64,000 nucleotides of DNA from Garcia nutans. Its lineage: Eukaryota; Streptophyta; Magnoliopsida; Malpighiales; Euphorbiaceae. This document shows, piece after piece, positions 50,188 through 61,094 of this stretch. Where the stretch lies: contig CANTUV010000035.1 of assembly GCA_947685225.1 (NCBI GenBank), positions 3,417,501-3,481,500 of the forward strand, given 5' to 3'. Position numbers and translations under genes: made by a program. Position 1 is the first letter of the stretch; every line of letters starts with the position of its first letter. Under the pieces are notes generated by a model. The model saw only the letters and a program-made list of their open reading frames with translations. It was not told where the DNA came from and made no database searches.

Positions 50188-51500
50188 GGGATTTAGCCTA
50201 TAAAATCTCTTTATAGTCTATTAATATATTTTAGACTACATTAATCATAAATATATTTTTTACCTTAATTTTCTTAACTCTAAAAAAAGATTTTATCTTT
50301 TTATCTCTTTTTTTTTTCTCTTACTTCTTTTCTCCGTCGCAGATCTTCTCTCTTTTTTTCTTAATTGATTATAAAATCCAGTATTCCACTCTATTTCTCT
50401 CTAACTTTAATTATTTTCTTCTATTCACCACTCATTTAAGCTTCTCCAACATAAAATTTTGGTAAATTATATTTTTTTTTCTTTTAAACTTGAGATTTAT
50501 AAGAAAATAGATGATTTAAAAAAAACTGAATGCATGTATATTTTAAAGGAAATGGCTGATTTAAAATATGTTCTATGGTTGATTTTATTTTATTTCTCTA
50601 TGAGTTTTAATTTTCTCTTTATTTATTCTTTGATTTTAATTTCTAAAATCATAACAACTTGAATGGAGTCTTATAAATTTTATATAAAGTAATATTGTGT
50701 ATTATTTGTGGCTAATATGAGTTGTTAGTCGGGTTGTGCATGCGGCCCGTCGGCCCAAATGGCCCTGTCAGATTAAGCAGGATTAAAAAGAATTGGACTA
50801 GGCTTTGGGCTTGATGGGCGAGCCCAGTGCCACCTTAGGTTGGACTTCAGGCCCGAGGATAAACACCTTGGGCCTTCCAAAGGTAATTTAAAAAATAAAA
50901 TTAATTAATTTTTAATTAATTATATTAATATTTATAAATATTTATATTGATTTTAATGTATAATTCTATATATAATAAAAATTATAGCATTAATAACTTA
51001 AAAATAATATATAAAATATAAGACAATTCAATAAAAATTATAATACTAATAATTAATATATATATATATAATATTTTAGGTTGTCTAAATACCTGGCCCA
51101 AGCGGCCAGAGTAGCCCAGGCCACTTGGACTAGGGTCGGGCTGTGAGCCTTATTTTTTGCCAAAAACTGCGGACAAGAGCCAAATTCGGACTAGCCTGGC
51201 CTGTAACAGCCCTAATTATTAGTAAGATGTTAAGGTCTGATAAGGGTTGTCATAGGCTGCTAAGGATTATTATGTAGTATTATGAACTTTATGTAAAGTA
51301 ATGTTGTATAGTATTGAAGGCTGGTACAGAGTGTTAGGGGCTATTAGGGTAGGAGATGGGCTGTTAAGAACTATTAAAGTAGGTGAGGGGTTGTTAAAGG
51401 CTACTAAGAGCCCCTAATAGCCCCTAGCAAAATTTTTTTTTGTATTTTAATATCTAGTACATATTATGTTTTACTAAATCATACACTGAAACTGTAAAAA
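50188..51500. repeat. Left inverted arm of the Mutator-like element
   Basis: Pairs, as reverse complement, with roughly 53930-55635. It includes CT-rich sequence, then GTTAGGGGCTATTAGGG-type words near 51330-51420. A hAT-like element (50729-51214) splits it; the right arm lacks that segment. The inner limit of the arm is gradual. The plus-strand frame at 50459-50662 is AT-rich and not coding. Confidence 0.75.
50729..51214. mobile_element. hAT-like element inside the left arm, 486 bp
   Basis: Ends TCGGGTTGTGCATG and, reverse-complemented, TAGGGCTGTTACAG. GC-rich subterminal blocks (GGCCCGTCGGCCC, GGCCTGGG-like) flank an AT-rich core. Flanking 8-mers GTTGTTAG and ATTATTAG agree at six of eight positions. 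The right arm of the host element continues across this site without the segment. Confidence 0.6.
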
Positions 51501-51560
51501 TGTGTTATAACAGCCCATGTAGTTATTCTTTACAATTTATATATTTTGCCCATGTGCATG

Positions 51561-51995
51561 CATATAGAGCATTATGTGTTCAATTGTTCATATTGTAATA
51601 ACATTACTCTTGAATTGTTAACAGTGTCAACGTATTAAGAGATCATTTGTTCTATTTTCTTTTTTCAACTGGCTTTCTAAGTTTCATAGATTGCATCTAT
51701 TTTGTATATGGATGATTTCCTCTTCTGAAAATTCAAGGTTTTAAAATATGAAGAATTACTATTTGGAATTGGCATCCATATAGAGCATTATTTGTTCAAT
51801 TGTTCATATTATAATGAAATTACTCTTGAATTGTTAACAGTGTCAACATATTAAGAGATAATTTGTTCTATTTTCTTTTTTTTTTCAACTAGCTTTCTAA
51901 CTTTCATAGATTTGATCTATTTTGTGTAAGGATGATTTTCTCTTTTGGAAATCCAAGGCTCTAAAATCTAAAGAATTATTGTTTTGAATTGGCAA
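51561..51995. repeat. 216-bp tandem duplication
   Basis: 51561-51776 and 51777 to about 51995 are close copies, starting CATATAGAGCATTAT and including TTGAATTGTTAACAGTGTCAA. They lie between the arms of the Mutator-like element. Confidence 0.88.
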
Positions 51996-51999
51996 TCTA

Positions 52000-53420
52000 A
52001 AGGCCAGAACATGGTCAATTTGACAAGGCTATCACCACATGTTGTAACTTGATTATGCTTTGTAATGTGTTTTTTTTTTGTTGAATCTTTATGCTTTGTA
52101 ATGCATTGATTTTTTTTTTGTTAAATTCTTAAGCTTTGTAATGTATTGATTTCTTTGATTGATTGCTAGGCGCTATTATAGGTTGTTATGGTCTGTTATG
52201 GGTTGCTAGGGGATGTTATACTAATAATCTCTAACAGCCCCTAACAACCCCTACAACCTCATATAAAATATTGTTAATTACTATTAGATGTTGCCAGAGA
52301 TTGATAGGTGCTCAATACTTACAACCTATAATAGTGTCTAATAGTTTCTAACAATTCTTAACAATCCTTTAACATGAGTTTTTACCAAGTCTCATTCATT
52401 TTTAAGGATTGTTAACAATTGTTAGGGGGTTGTTAGGTGCTCTTACCCAAACAACCCTAAGCATATAACACATTTTAATGTTATTAGTTTACTTGTTATA
52501 AGTCGATATAATATTTTAAATTTTTTTTTAGATTATATGGCTTCAAATTCTTCTTCGAGTAGTGTCTCGAATTAATCACATATATATTCCTACGTCAAGT
52601 GCACCATAACAGTGGTGCTTGGGGTAGTAATAATGAGTGATTCATACTTTGATATGATAACGAATGATTTATACTTTGATCATAACATTGTAGATTTAAT
52701 TTTTTTTGTATATAATCAATTATTGTTTAGGATATTACATTGATTTGTCGCCATTAATTATAGTGTTGAAAGATAGTTGAAATAGATAGTCTTTTTTATA
52801 GTCATTTATTACTACATATTCAAGTCTGATATGGAGATTCGTGTTGATTTTTGATATGTATGAAACAAATGGTGAGAATGATTGAAATGCAATCATAATA
52901 TTATATTGATATTTATTACTACCTATTCAAGTCTGATATGGAGATTAATTTCATTTTTTATATATGTGGTGTTGAAAGATAGTTGAAATGGATTGTTCAA
53001 AATTTTATGGAACAAATATTGATGGTTGATAACTATTAGGGGCTGATATTGGTTGTTAGGTGCTACATCTCTTACAGCTCTTAACAACCTCTAACAGTCT
53101 CTAATATCACCTAACAACCTTTTATTTAAACTCCTACAATAAGAATTAAGAATGAGTGCAAAATCATTAAAAAAAATAGAACCTATAACAGCCCTTAAAG
53201 TACCACAATATGTATCTCATATTATTATAAATTCTTGTAGTGAGAATAATTAAATTGCAAGCATAATATTATATCAATGTTTATAACATTCAATTACAAT
53301 TTCAATGTTTATATAATTTAACAATAAATTAAAAGTTTATAATATTCACATATGCAACAATAGTAAAATAGAGATCATAATGTTAAATACAACAACTTTT
53401 TTTTTGGAACTTTCGCTTCC
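52000..53420. other. Central part of the Mutator-like element, no intact gene
   Basis: Contains repeated GGTTGTTAGG / CCTAACAACC words and a short frame at about 52539 (MASNSSSSSVSN, then a stop) that could be an old transposon start codon. No transposase catalytic region is visible. The rest is AT-rich, with repeated stretches such as TTCAAGTCTGATATGGAGAT (twice, near 52820 and 52927). Confidence 0.5.
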
Positions 53421-53429
53421 TCTGAAGTA

Positions 53430-53690
53430 CTATATCATAAATGTCTTATCATCTGCAACATCATATAGTGGATATAAGTCATAGTCAACAAAAAATTTCA
53501 GCCCATTCTTTGAGGTATTGTCGATATTAAGCAAATTTGATACCACTTTCTTATGTTCATTAAAATCAAATTGTTCGGATAACACAATGAATTTAGTGTT
53601 CCCCTCAATATATTTAGAGATGTTCAAGTCAATTTTTTTACCATAATGGATTAGAATAATATGCCAAGCTTCATAACAATTTTTCTTTCT
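53430..53690 (-). pseudogene. Mutator-like transposase N-terminal fragment
   Basis: On the minus strand the frame reads ILIHYGKKIDLNISKYIEGN, then TKFIVLSEQFDFNEH and DLYPLYDVADDKTFMI, ending at 53430. Plant Mutator-like transposases usually begin with an I-x-HGG-x-W-...-Y-x-GG-x-TK module and, about 60 residues on, a D-D-V-x-F segment; this fragment follows that plan. The zinc-finger-like region, the catalytic DDE domain and the SWIM finger that should follow are absent, so this is an internally deleted element. Similarity is from my knowledge of the family, not a search. Confidence 0.55.
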
Positions 53691-53929
53691 AAGAAAATAC
53701 TATGCAATAAAAAATAATAAGCAAAACCATTCAACAATAAGATTCTGCAATCACATAACAAAATACAATCATACGCAACTTCTACATAGGTTGTTATTAT
53801 TTGAAAAGTATGTTAGGAGCTATTTCGACACATTTTTCATTTGCATTACATGATTCATCAAATATAAATGTGTGCTAAAGATTAATATACATTGTTTTAA
53901 TAGGTTGTTAGAGTTTGTTAGGGGTTGTT

Positions 53930-55635
53930 AGAGTTTATTAGGAGCTGTAATAATACATTTTACATTTTTAATACATAATTTAACTAATATAATGTGTGTT
54001 AGATATTAATATATAAAATGATATATTGCTAGGGACTGTTAGGAGATCTAATAGTCCCTAACAACCCCACTCCTACCCTAATAGCTCTTAACACCTCATA
54101 TCAACCTCCAATACTACACAAAATTGCTTGACAGGGACTGTTAGAGTATGTTAGGGACTATTAGAGTCTATTAGGAGTTGTTATGACATATTTTATATTT
54201 TCAATACATAATTTAGCAAACATAATGTGTGTTAAATATTAATATACAAAATGTTATTCTATTAGGGGATGTTAGAAGACCTAACAGTCCCTAACAGTCT
54301 CTAACATCTCATAACAACCCCCTAATTGTCCCACTCTTACCATAATAGCCCCTAACACCCTATATCAGCCTCCAACACTATATAAAATTACTTCACATAA
54401 AATTCATAACACTGCATAATAACCTCTAATTACCCTTAACACCCTATTAAAAGTTCATTATAGCCTCCAATATCATACAACATTACTCTGCATAAAATTC
54501 AAAACACTCCATTTAATTTTTGTGAATCTAAAAATTAAAATAAAAGACTAAATAAATGAGAAAATTCAAACTTATTGAGAAATAAAATAAAATTAACCAT
54601 ATAAAATATTTAAATTGGCCATGCAAATGTTTAAATCATCCATTTTCTTAGCAAAATATTTAAAACATACATGCATTCAATTTTAGAATTGACCATTTCC
54701 TTATAAAGCTCGAGGTCAAAAGAAAAACAAAAATAACTTACTAAAATTTTATATTAGAGAAACTTGAAGACGTGGCGAATGAGAGAAAAGATGAGTTGAA
54801 GTTAGAGAAAAAAAAAAGGAGAAAAAAGATAAATTCTTCAAGAGCTAGATCCACGAACAAAAAAAAAAAAGAAAATGAGATAAGAGAAAAGCAAAAGAAA
54901 GGATAGAGAGAGAGAGAAAAGGATAAATGAATGGAGATTAGGCTTGGCAACGGGGCAGGGCGAGGCGGAGCGGGGGTGAGGGAGTACTCTCCATCCATGT
55001 TCCCATCTTAGGCGGGGAATCCCTGCTCCTCCCTGCCATATAAATGGGAGAATATTTACGGGATTATCTGGGGAGAATTTATTTTTTTATTTTTTTAAAT
55101 TAAAACTTAAAATATAAAAAATAATAATTTATTATAATTATACATTTAATAAAATAATAATACAATAAATATATGTAATAAAATTTTAAAAATTATTATA
55201 AGAATATAATAAAATATAATAAAATAAATTTATTTTACATGTACAAATAATTAAAATACAATACACATAATATAATATATATATATATAATAAAATATAA
55301 TCTATATATATAATAATATATAATATATATATATGTATATAATGTGTATATAGTATGTATATTATATATATATATATATTATCTATATTTTTTTTGAGTC
55401 CCTACCCTGTCTAACGGGAAGAAATTTCTCTCCATCTTCATCCCCATAGAAAAATTTTTTTAGGAAATTCCTATATTGTTTAGGGCAAATCCCTTCGGAA
55501 GGCAGAAATTTCTCTCACCACTTTCATCCCTTTTTAGGATTAAGAGCATTATGGTCAAAAGGAGTTCATTTAAGATTAATTGAGTTTAGAAAATATTAAT
55601 CTCTTGTAAAGGAGTATTTTTTATGTTTAAATTCC
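53930..55635. repeat. Right inverted arm of the Mutator-like element
   Basis: Reverse complement of about 50188-51500. Contains a tandem pair of about 238 bp (starting near 53971 and 54209, with AATACATAATTTA and CCTAACAACCCC words). It is split by a GC-rich insertion at about 54939-55536 that the left arm lacks. The frame at 54741-54998 on the minus strand lies across this boundary and is not coding. Confidence 0.75.
54939..55536. mobile_element. Repeat insertion in the right arm, about 600 bp
   Basis: Begins TAGGCTTGGCAACGGGGCAG and runs through GC-rich then (TA)n-rich sequence to about CATCCCTTTTTA. Paired alignment of the arms shows it as extra sequence between CTTAAT and AATCTCC. The TAGG-CTTGGCAACGGGG start is a common form of plant hAT-type MITEs, but no clean 8-bp duplication is visible. 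Confidence 0.45.
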
Positions 55636-55644
55636 TATATCTAA

Positions 55645-56480
55645 TGTATATTTAGTATATAAATATGTACTCATCTTTTAAAGATATGCACTTAATATAC
55701 ATTTGATATATTAAAAATATACTAAAACAATGGGATTTCTTTTAGAAAAAAAAAAAGAGAGTTAAAAAGTAACATACAATGTAATTTTCTCTAAAAGATA
55801 TTGTTCCTAAAAATTTCAAAATATTATAAATTTACTAAATTAGAAAAATATTATTCAATATATCAAAAATTTTTTAATCAATTTATAAGCTTACAAAATT
55901 CATATAATAAATATAATTTATTATAAGTTTATTATATATGATAATATATATAAATTTACTATTAATTATAGTAAGTTTATTATACATTTTTATAAAATGA
56001 TCAAAGTCTCTCTGGTATTAATTTTCTTAAATATATTTCAAAATATTATTATTTATTATTTCAAATGAATATTTTTTATACATTTACATTGCAAACTAAA
56101 ATTAATTTAAGGAGTTGTTTTATGTAAATGAATTTCATAAAAATTATATATAACTTCATATTTCTTGTTTGCTATAATTGAAAATCTACTTAAACTTTTA
56201 CATTTTCAATTCTTTGAAATTGATTATATTTCACAAACTTCTTTTAAAATTAATAATATTCACATTACATTATTTCTTAATGCATTTAACATATCCAGTA
56301 CTTTCCCTTATTTTCTGTTCATTCTCATTCCCAGCTTGATTATAAATATGTTCAAACAATATTATATAGTATCTAAACATGCAATCTTCCTCAAATTTAG
56401 TACTCTTTTGTTTATTATGTTATATTAAGGATTCAAGCAGACGATGGATCTCATTTACAAACTTAGCTTGGATCTAATTT
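55645..56480. other. Remainder of dispersed repeat copy 3 and AT-rich spacer
   Basis: 55645-55790 completes the repeat interrupted by the Mutator-like element. The rest is AT-rich. The plus-strand frame at 56165-56428 is hydrophobic low-complexity sequence without a recognisable domain and is not accepted as a gene. Confidence 0.5.
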
Positions 56481-56481
56481 T

Positions 56482-56810
56482 TCAATAGCCAGCGCCAGGA
56501 CTGTGACCTGGGGCAGTAGGCCTTAATGAATACAAATGGCCTGCACTTGGGAGTGATGAATGTGGCTCATCAACAAGGGCACCAACCCCTTGATGTATAG
56601 GAGCGGTGGACTATCTTTAGTATCAGGGACTTGGCTATGCACATGAAAATGCTCAACAAGGTTTTTTGCTGGTTCATTTTCAAACTAATAATAAGTTAGG
56701 AAATTCAAGTCCTTTCCATCTATGGACTGCAACTAGGGAGAAAATCACCATGATCAAAATACAGAGAAAGAGTAAACCAGAAGAAGGGAGAGGAACAATA
56801 ATGCTGAAAT
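56482..56810 (-). pseudogene. Decayed CEP peptide-hormone gene
   Basis: On the minus strand, from about 56805: a hydrophobic leader (VPLPSSGLLFLCILIMVIFS), then in another frame LQSIDGKDLNFLTYY, an in-frame TAG, NEPAKNLVEHFHVHSQVPDT, and after a further frameshift the hormone region SLRPTAPGHSPGAGY followed by TGA at 56482-56484. The order leader, LQSxDG box, variable region, CEP motif is the same as in the gene at 26241-27353. Two frameshifts, a stop and GAGY in place of GVGH mean it is not functional as read. It lies just downstream of, and on the same strand as, the sulfotransferase gene. Confidence 0.75.
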
Positions 56811-57225
56811 AATTTCTCAAATTTGCTTGGAATTTGATTCTCTGACATTTACAAGGTGTCCATATATGATCAACCAGAAGATGATCATGAAAATCAAAGG
56901 CCAAACCCAAAAGACATGATCAACCAGAAGATGATCAAGAAATTAAAGAACACTTTATAGTCAACTTTTAAATAAGAATAATCAGAAAACCACTATCTTG
57001 TCTTGGCCATCATCTAGTTACGGTCGCACCAAAACTGAGCTATGTAAGGATGCATTTGAAGGCAATATCCAATCCTTCAGCTGCATGAAGTTAGCGTTCA
57101 CAAGTCTAGAACATGCAGCCTTAAGGTTGCATGCATAAGACTTCTATCATTGCAGCTATTCTGTGACAAATTAGTTGAAGCAGTATTCACACGCACCATT
57201 CTACAGGTCAGCAGACTCGCAAAAT

Positions 57226-60200
57226 TCAATAGTCAGCCCGAAGGAAACTTTCAAATTCTGTTCCAGTTAGTGTCTTCTTCACATCATTCCAGTTCTCAAT
57301 ATGGTCTGACAATAGACCTTTATGTATTTTGACTTGTCGGCTTGTTAACTGCATTAGTGGCAGCCCCAGAAATTCTTGAACATTCTTGACTATCTGCATT
57401 GAGTAGGAATAAAGTGCAATAAGACTTGCAATTCGCATCACTATCAACAGTTGCAGCACTATCATAACCTTGCAATTTATACAGTAGATAATATTCACTA
57501 AAAAAGGTTTATTTTTGGAAGCCATTTCATGCAACCCAAGAAAGCATGGGGTTTCAGAATTATGGCACATATAGATGAATGTTGTTAAATTAGCATAAGT
57601 TTGAAATGGCTTTTGAAAAATTTTAGCTAAATGGAACTTTCAGGAATAATTTAGTTATAGGGACTGTGAATGTGGAAACACATTAAACAAAACATATCAT
57701 GCTCTCAAAATATGGAGTATGATTCCATATGCTTATTTAATAGGTTCTTGAAAACTAGGATTGTTCAGAATTGCAGGAGAATCATAACAACTTACTGTGC
57801 GGTTTTTTACAAGATCCTCGTAATACAAAATCATGTGGCGAGTACTATTGAAGTATTCTAAAGCCCTGGCAGCCGTTACCTCTGCCTCTTTTAGATCAGC
57901 TATTAGTAATGAGGAATTGATTGTAGGCTTGTATCTTGAAAGGGTTTCAGCCTACAAAATTACAATTAAAACTTACATATCATGTGTATGCAAGAAAGAG
58001 AATGAGAGGGAGTCAAAGGCAGGAAAGGAGACACTGACCTCTTCTGTTGAATGAACATGAGACTTGTGGGTTCCATTCAGTAGCTTAGCACGCCAATCAT
58101 AGGAATTGGCAAGAACTGAAACCATCCGGCGCAGAAGATTTCTTCGGAACAAAAATATTACAGACACACCCCTATTATTGAAGTATTCTACTATTTCTTT
58201 ATGGTGCTCCATTAGTCCCTGCATAAGCCATGACAGACTAACAGTTAGCCTCTTTTTCGAGCAGAAGAAAAATTAACATTGGCAGGACCTACTTAAATCC
58301 TATAATAGACTGCAAAGAGAAACTTCTTCTACCTAATATTCATATCCTCATTATACTTACTGTGCCTTTCTAATTAGGAACATATGATTTTCATTAATTT
58401 TTTGCCTTCTTTTTATAGTAAAAAAGTCTCACATTTAAGTTCAAACAAGAGATACAGAACAAAGATGAATGCTCTTGCAAAGTGCGGCCAAGTGTAACCA
58501 TAGGTTTACCTATATAACAGTGTGGCCAAGTGTAACCATGAAAATTACCCTTCTTTAAGTGGTCAGTATCATAATGTTAAAAAAAAAAAACCACCTTTTT
58601 GTTTAACCATGCAAGAATGTTTTACCAACTTATAGTGATCTTTGTCCCTAAAGTTACAATGTTCTCTCAAGGTGCCCTCAAACAACTGCTAACCAAGATA
58701 GAGTATAAAGGAAACTAGAAAAACTCTTGGTCCATCTCCAAATGCAAAAAGTTTTTGTTCAGATGCTACCTAAATGTGACAAGTAAAGGATTAAGAACAA
58801 TAAAGACCATAATTTTTTATTGGTTCAAAGAACAAGTGTATCTTCACATTAAGAAACTTAGGTCAAGAGAAACACTAGAGAAACAGAATTCACAAAGCTG
58901 CAGTGCATCCCTACTGTGAATCAATTGATATCCACAAATCAAAATCAGTCCCAAAATACAATTAGATGACAACCCTTCAAAGAATGAACTGACTACTATC
59001 TTATGTATGTTTAAATCAGTGTAGTTTATTGTAAAACCAAAACAAAGCTGAAAAAAGAAGAAAAGGAGCATCATTTTGGTTAGGACAGGATCATTACAGA
59101 ATAGCACCGTTCTATAGAAAACTAAAATCTCTTTATCAGTTGTGCTAACTGCCACTCTTGTTACTTTCATTGTTGTCAATGATAAGTTTCTAGCAACTCA
59201 TGATACACTGGACATAAATATGGCTAGAATAAACAATACAAACTACGCTTTTTATTAAGAGTCTGAAAAAACAACAGACGTTTGTCAAGTCTGTTTTGCA
59301 GCCTAGTATGCAGATCCCCAAAACTAAAGCTTTTCTAATATACTGAAAGTGAAACTGACTTTAGGGTTGCATACACCATCCAGAAAAAAGAAAAAGACCA
59401 AAACCTGTTCTGATTTTTGGACTAATAGGATATACAGTAACTTTATAGCAACTCCAGTATTTCAACACTTCCACTGCCATGAATCTTTTAGTTGCCAACA
59501 AGCAGAGAAGTTAAAATAAAAATGTAAATATTAGCCTGCATTTGAACACTTCAGTTACCTGATTAAGCATCCACTTGAAGCCAACAGCTCCTGAACATTC
59601 ATTCTTAGAAGCACTACTCAACCAGTCCAAATTGTAAACTTTGTCTAGAGTCTTTATAATTGAAGAAACATTTCTCCTCCTATCCAAAACAGAAAATATT
59701 TCTCCATTTGAACTTACATTAACATGACTATTTAACAAGGTCTCAAACCATCCACTCCCAGATCTTTGCATTGACAATATTGCAAAGTATCTCACAGGAT
59801 TATGCACACATTCAGCCCTGAAATTATACCAAAAAAAAGTAACTTAGGCAAATCTTAGTGAAGTCCCAGTTAAAAACAAATGCAGAAACTATCAATTACC
59901 TGCTAAAAGTTTCAGGATGAGGGAAATGAACAATAGGAATTTGCAGCTGCTTGGATTCATCATCAAAAGATGCCTTTTCAATAACTTGAATATCTTCGAT
60001 TTTAATTTTACTATGAGTGCTTATCTGCTTCAAACAGACTGAACAGATATAAACACCACAGACCACAGCAAATACTAAAACTATCATTCTTAACAAAATG
60101 GGAGATTTTTTAGGAGTCTTTATGATTATTGTATCCTGCGAAACACAGAAAATATACATGTTACTAATAAGAGAAATAGTGCCAAACAAATTTGTGAAAA

Positions 60201-60751
60201 AGAAATTATTGAAATGAGACCCAAACCAAAATCCCAATCTGAACTAAATTAGACATATGAAGAGAAGTTTCAAGTTAAAAGAGTCTACCAGGAACAGAAG
60301 AACAAGGAGAATATAAAAACTAGAGAACCTCAAACAAAATCCAAATAGCCACAAAAGGCAAGGCCTTTACAAAAATGAAAAACACACACAGTGTGGATTT
60401 ATAACCAGTAAGCTAAGAGTAAGCTCAGGAATGACAAATGCAAAACACTATAAAAAAAAAAACCAATTATGAAATCCAGATCAGAATATGCAAAGTGCTA
60501 TGCCAAATAGTATTCTACAAACCCAGTTCGTCTAATCTTCAACACTCATCAATTTCTCACAAAAATGAAACAAATAATTGAACTTTTTGAATACCAAAAA
60601 TTACAAGTCCTTGACGACAGAAGCTAGAAATATCTCATACCCAGATAACAAAACAAAAAAATTTCCAATCTTTCAAAAGAAAAAACAAAATAGAAACAAA
60701 AAGAAAGGAACCAGAGAGTACATTGTTGAGTAAATAGATATATTCTGCCAT
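57226..60751 (-). CDS. NodH-like, PAPS-dependent sulfotransferase, six exons, 342 aa
   Basis: Coding exons on the minus strand: 60722-60751, 59900-60135, 59559-59817, 58039-58218, 57796-57951 and 57226-57393. All introns are GT-AG, the phases agree, and the total is 1029 bases including the stop, giving 342 residues. Residues 1-20 are a short cytosolic tail (MAEYIYLLNN, DTIIIKTPKK). Residues about 24-45 are one membrane segment, so this is probably a type II Golgi protein. AILSMQRSGSGWFETLLN (about 101-118) matches the loop that holds the 5' phosphosulfate of PAPS. FLFRRNLLRRMVS (about 197-209) supplies the arginine and serine that bind the 3' phosphate. The C-terminal TSRQVKIHKGLLSDHIENW block is typical of this plant family, related to rhizobial NodH. 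The substrate is unknown. No lesion is seen and the length is usual, so it is probably functional. Confidence 0.9.
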
Positions 60752-60837
60752 TGCTTTTGTTCCAGCTTACAGGAGCTAAACCGAGAGAAAAACCAGAAAA
60801 GTAAAGTGAAAGTATAAATAAAAACAGAGCTATAAAA

Positions 60838-60860
60838 CTCTCTCTCTCTCTCTCTCTCTC
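60838..60860. repeat. (CT)n microsatellite in the presumed 5' leader
   Basis: About eleven CT units, which read as GA on the coding strand, about 90 bp upstream of the sulfotransferase start codon. GA-rich leaders are common in plant genes. The minus-strand frame from the ATG at 60926 runs across it in a different frame from the main protein. Confidence 0.85.
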
Positions 60861-61075
60861 AAAATCTAGTTCTACCCATGAACCCCATTTTGGAGCATAG
60901 GCCAGAGGGAGAAAGAAAAAGGCCAAATAGAACTTGGCTGAGTTGGGAGCTAATTTTGATTAAGGCCGCGTGGAAAACAAAGACAAATTGATTTTCAAAG
61001 AACCCAAAATAGTAGGCGTCTGGCAGCTTCTCTTTTCTTGTTCTTGGTAGACTCTTTCTTTTCTAGGCTTCTTCA

Positions 61076-61092
61076 ACCATTATATATCAATT
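61076..61092 (-). promoter_or_regulatory. Possible TATA region of the sulfotransferase gene
   Basis: On the minus strand GATATATAATGG lies about 330 bp before the start codon. It is TATA-like and next to the change from mixed to AT-rich sequence, but the area has many AT words, so this is weak. Confidence 0.25.
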
Positions 61093-61094
61093 AT

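Larger units (their letters stand above)
50188..55635. mobile_element. Mutator-like element with very long inverted arms, 5.4 kb, transposase mostly lost
   Basis: Flanked by an exact 9-bp duplication, TATATCTAA (50179-50187 and 55636-55644), the Mutator hallmark. The ends pair as GGGATTTAGCCTATAAA and, reverse-complemented, GGAATTTAAACATAAAAAA. Inverted similarity then continues inward for more than 1 kb of element sequence per arm (for example GAATGCATGTAT at about 50530, matching the reverse complement at about 54675). The element interrupts a copy of a dispersed repeat that is seen intact at 35675-35950 and 47510-47782, which independently confirms both ends. Each arm has its own later insertion. 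The centre keeps only a transposase N-terminal fragment (about 53430-53690). Confidence 0.85.

Noticed and set aside
54741..54998. 85-residue minus-strand frame with a hydrophobic middle
   Set aside because: Crosses the junction of the Mutator-like arm with a later repeat insertion, is low-complexity, and has no counterpart in the other arm.
58844..59179. 111-residue minus-strand frame between sulfotransferase exons
   Set aside because: It lies in the large intron between exons 3 and 4 (58219-59558). The spliced protein is complete without it and it has no recognisable domain.
26201..60751. Functional link between the CEP genes and the sulfotransferase
   Set aside because: CEP hormones are known to be proline-hydroxylated and sometimes glycosylated, not sulfated, and the motifs here lack the Asp-Tyr sulfation site. 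Proximity alone does not support a pathway.
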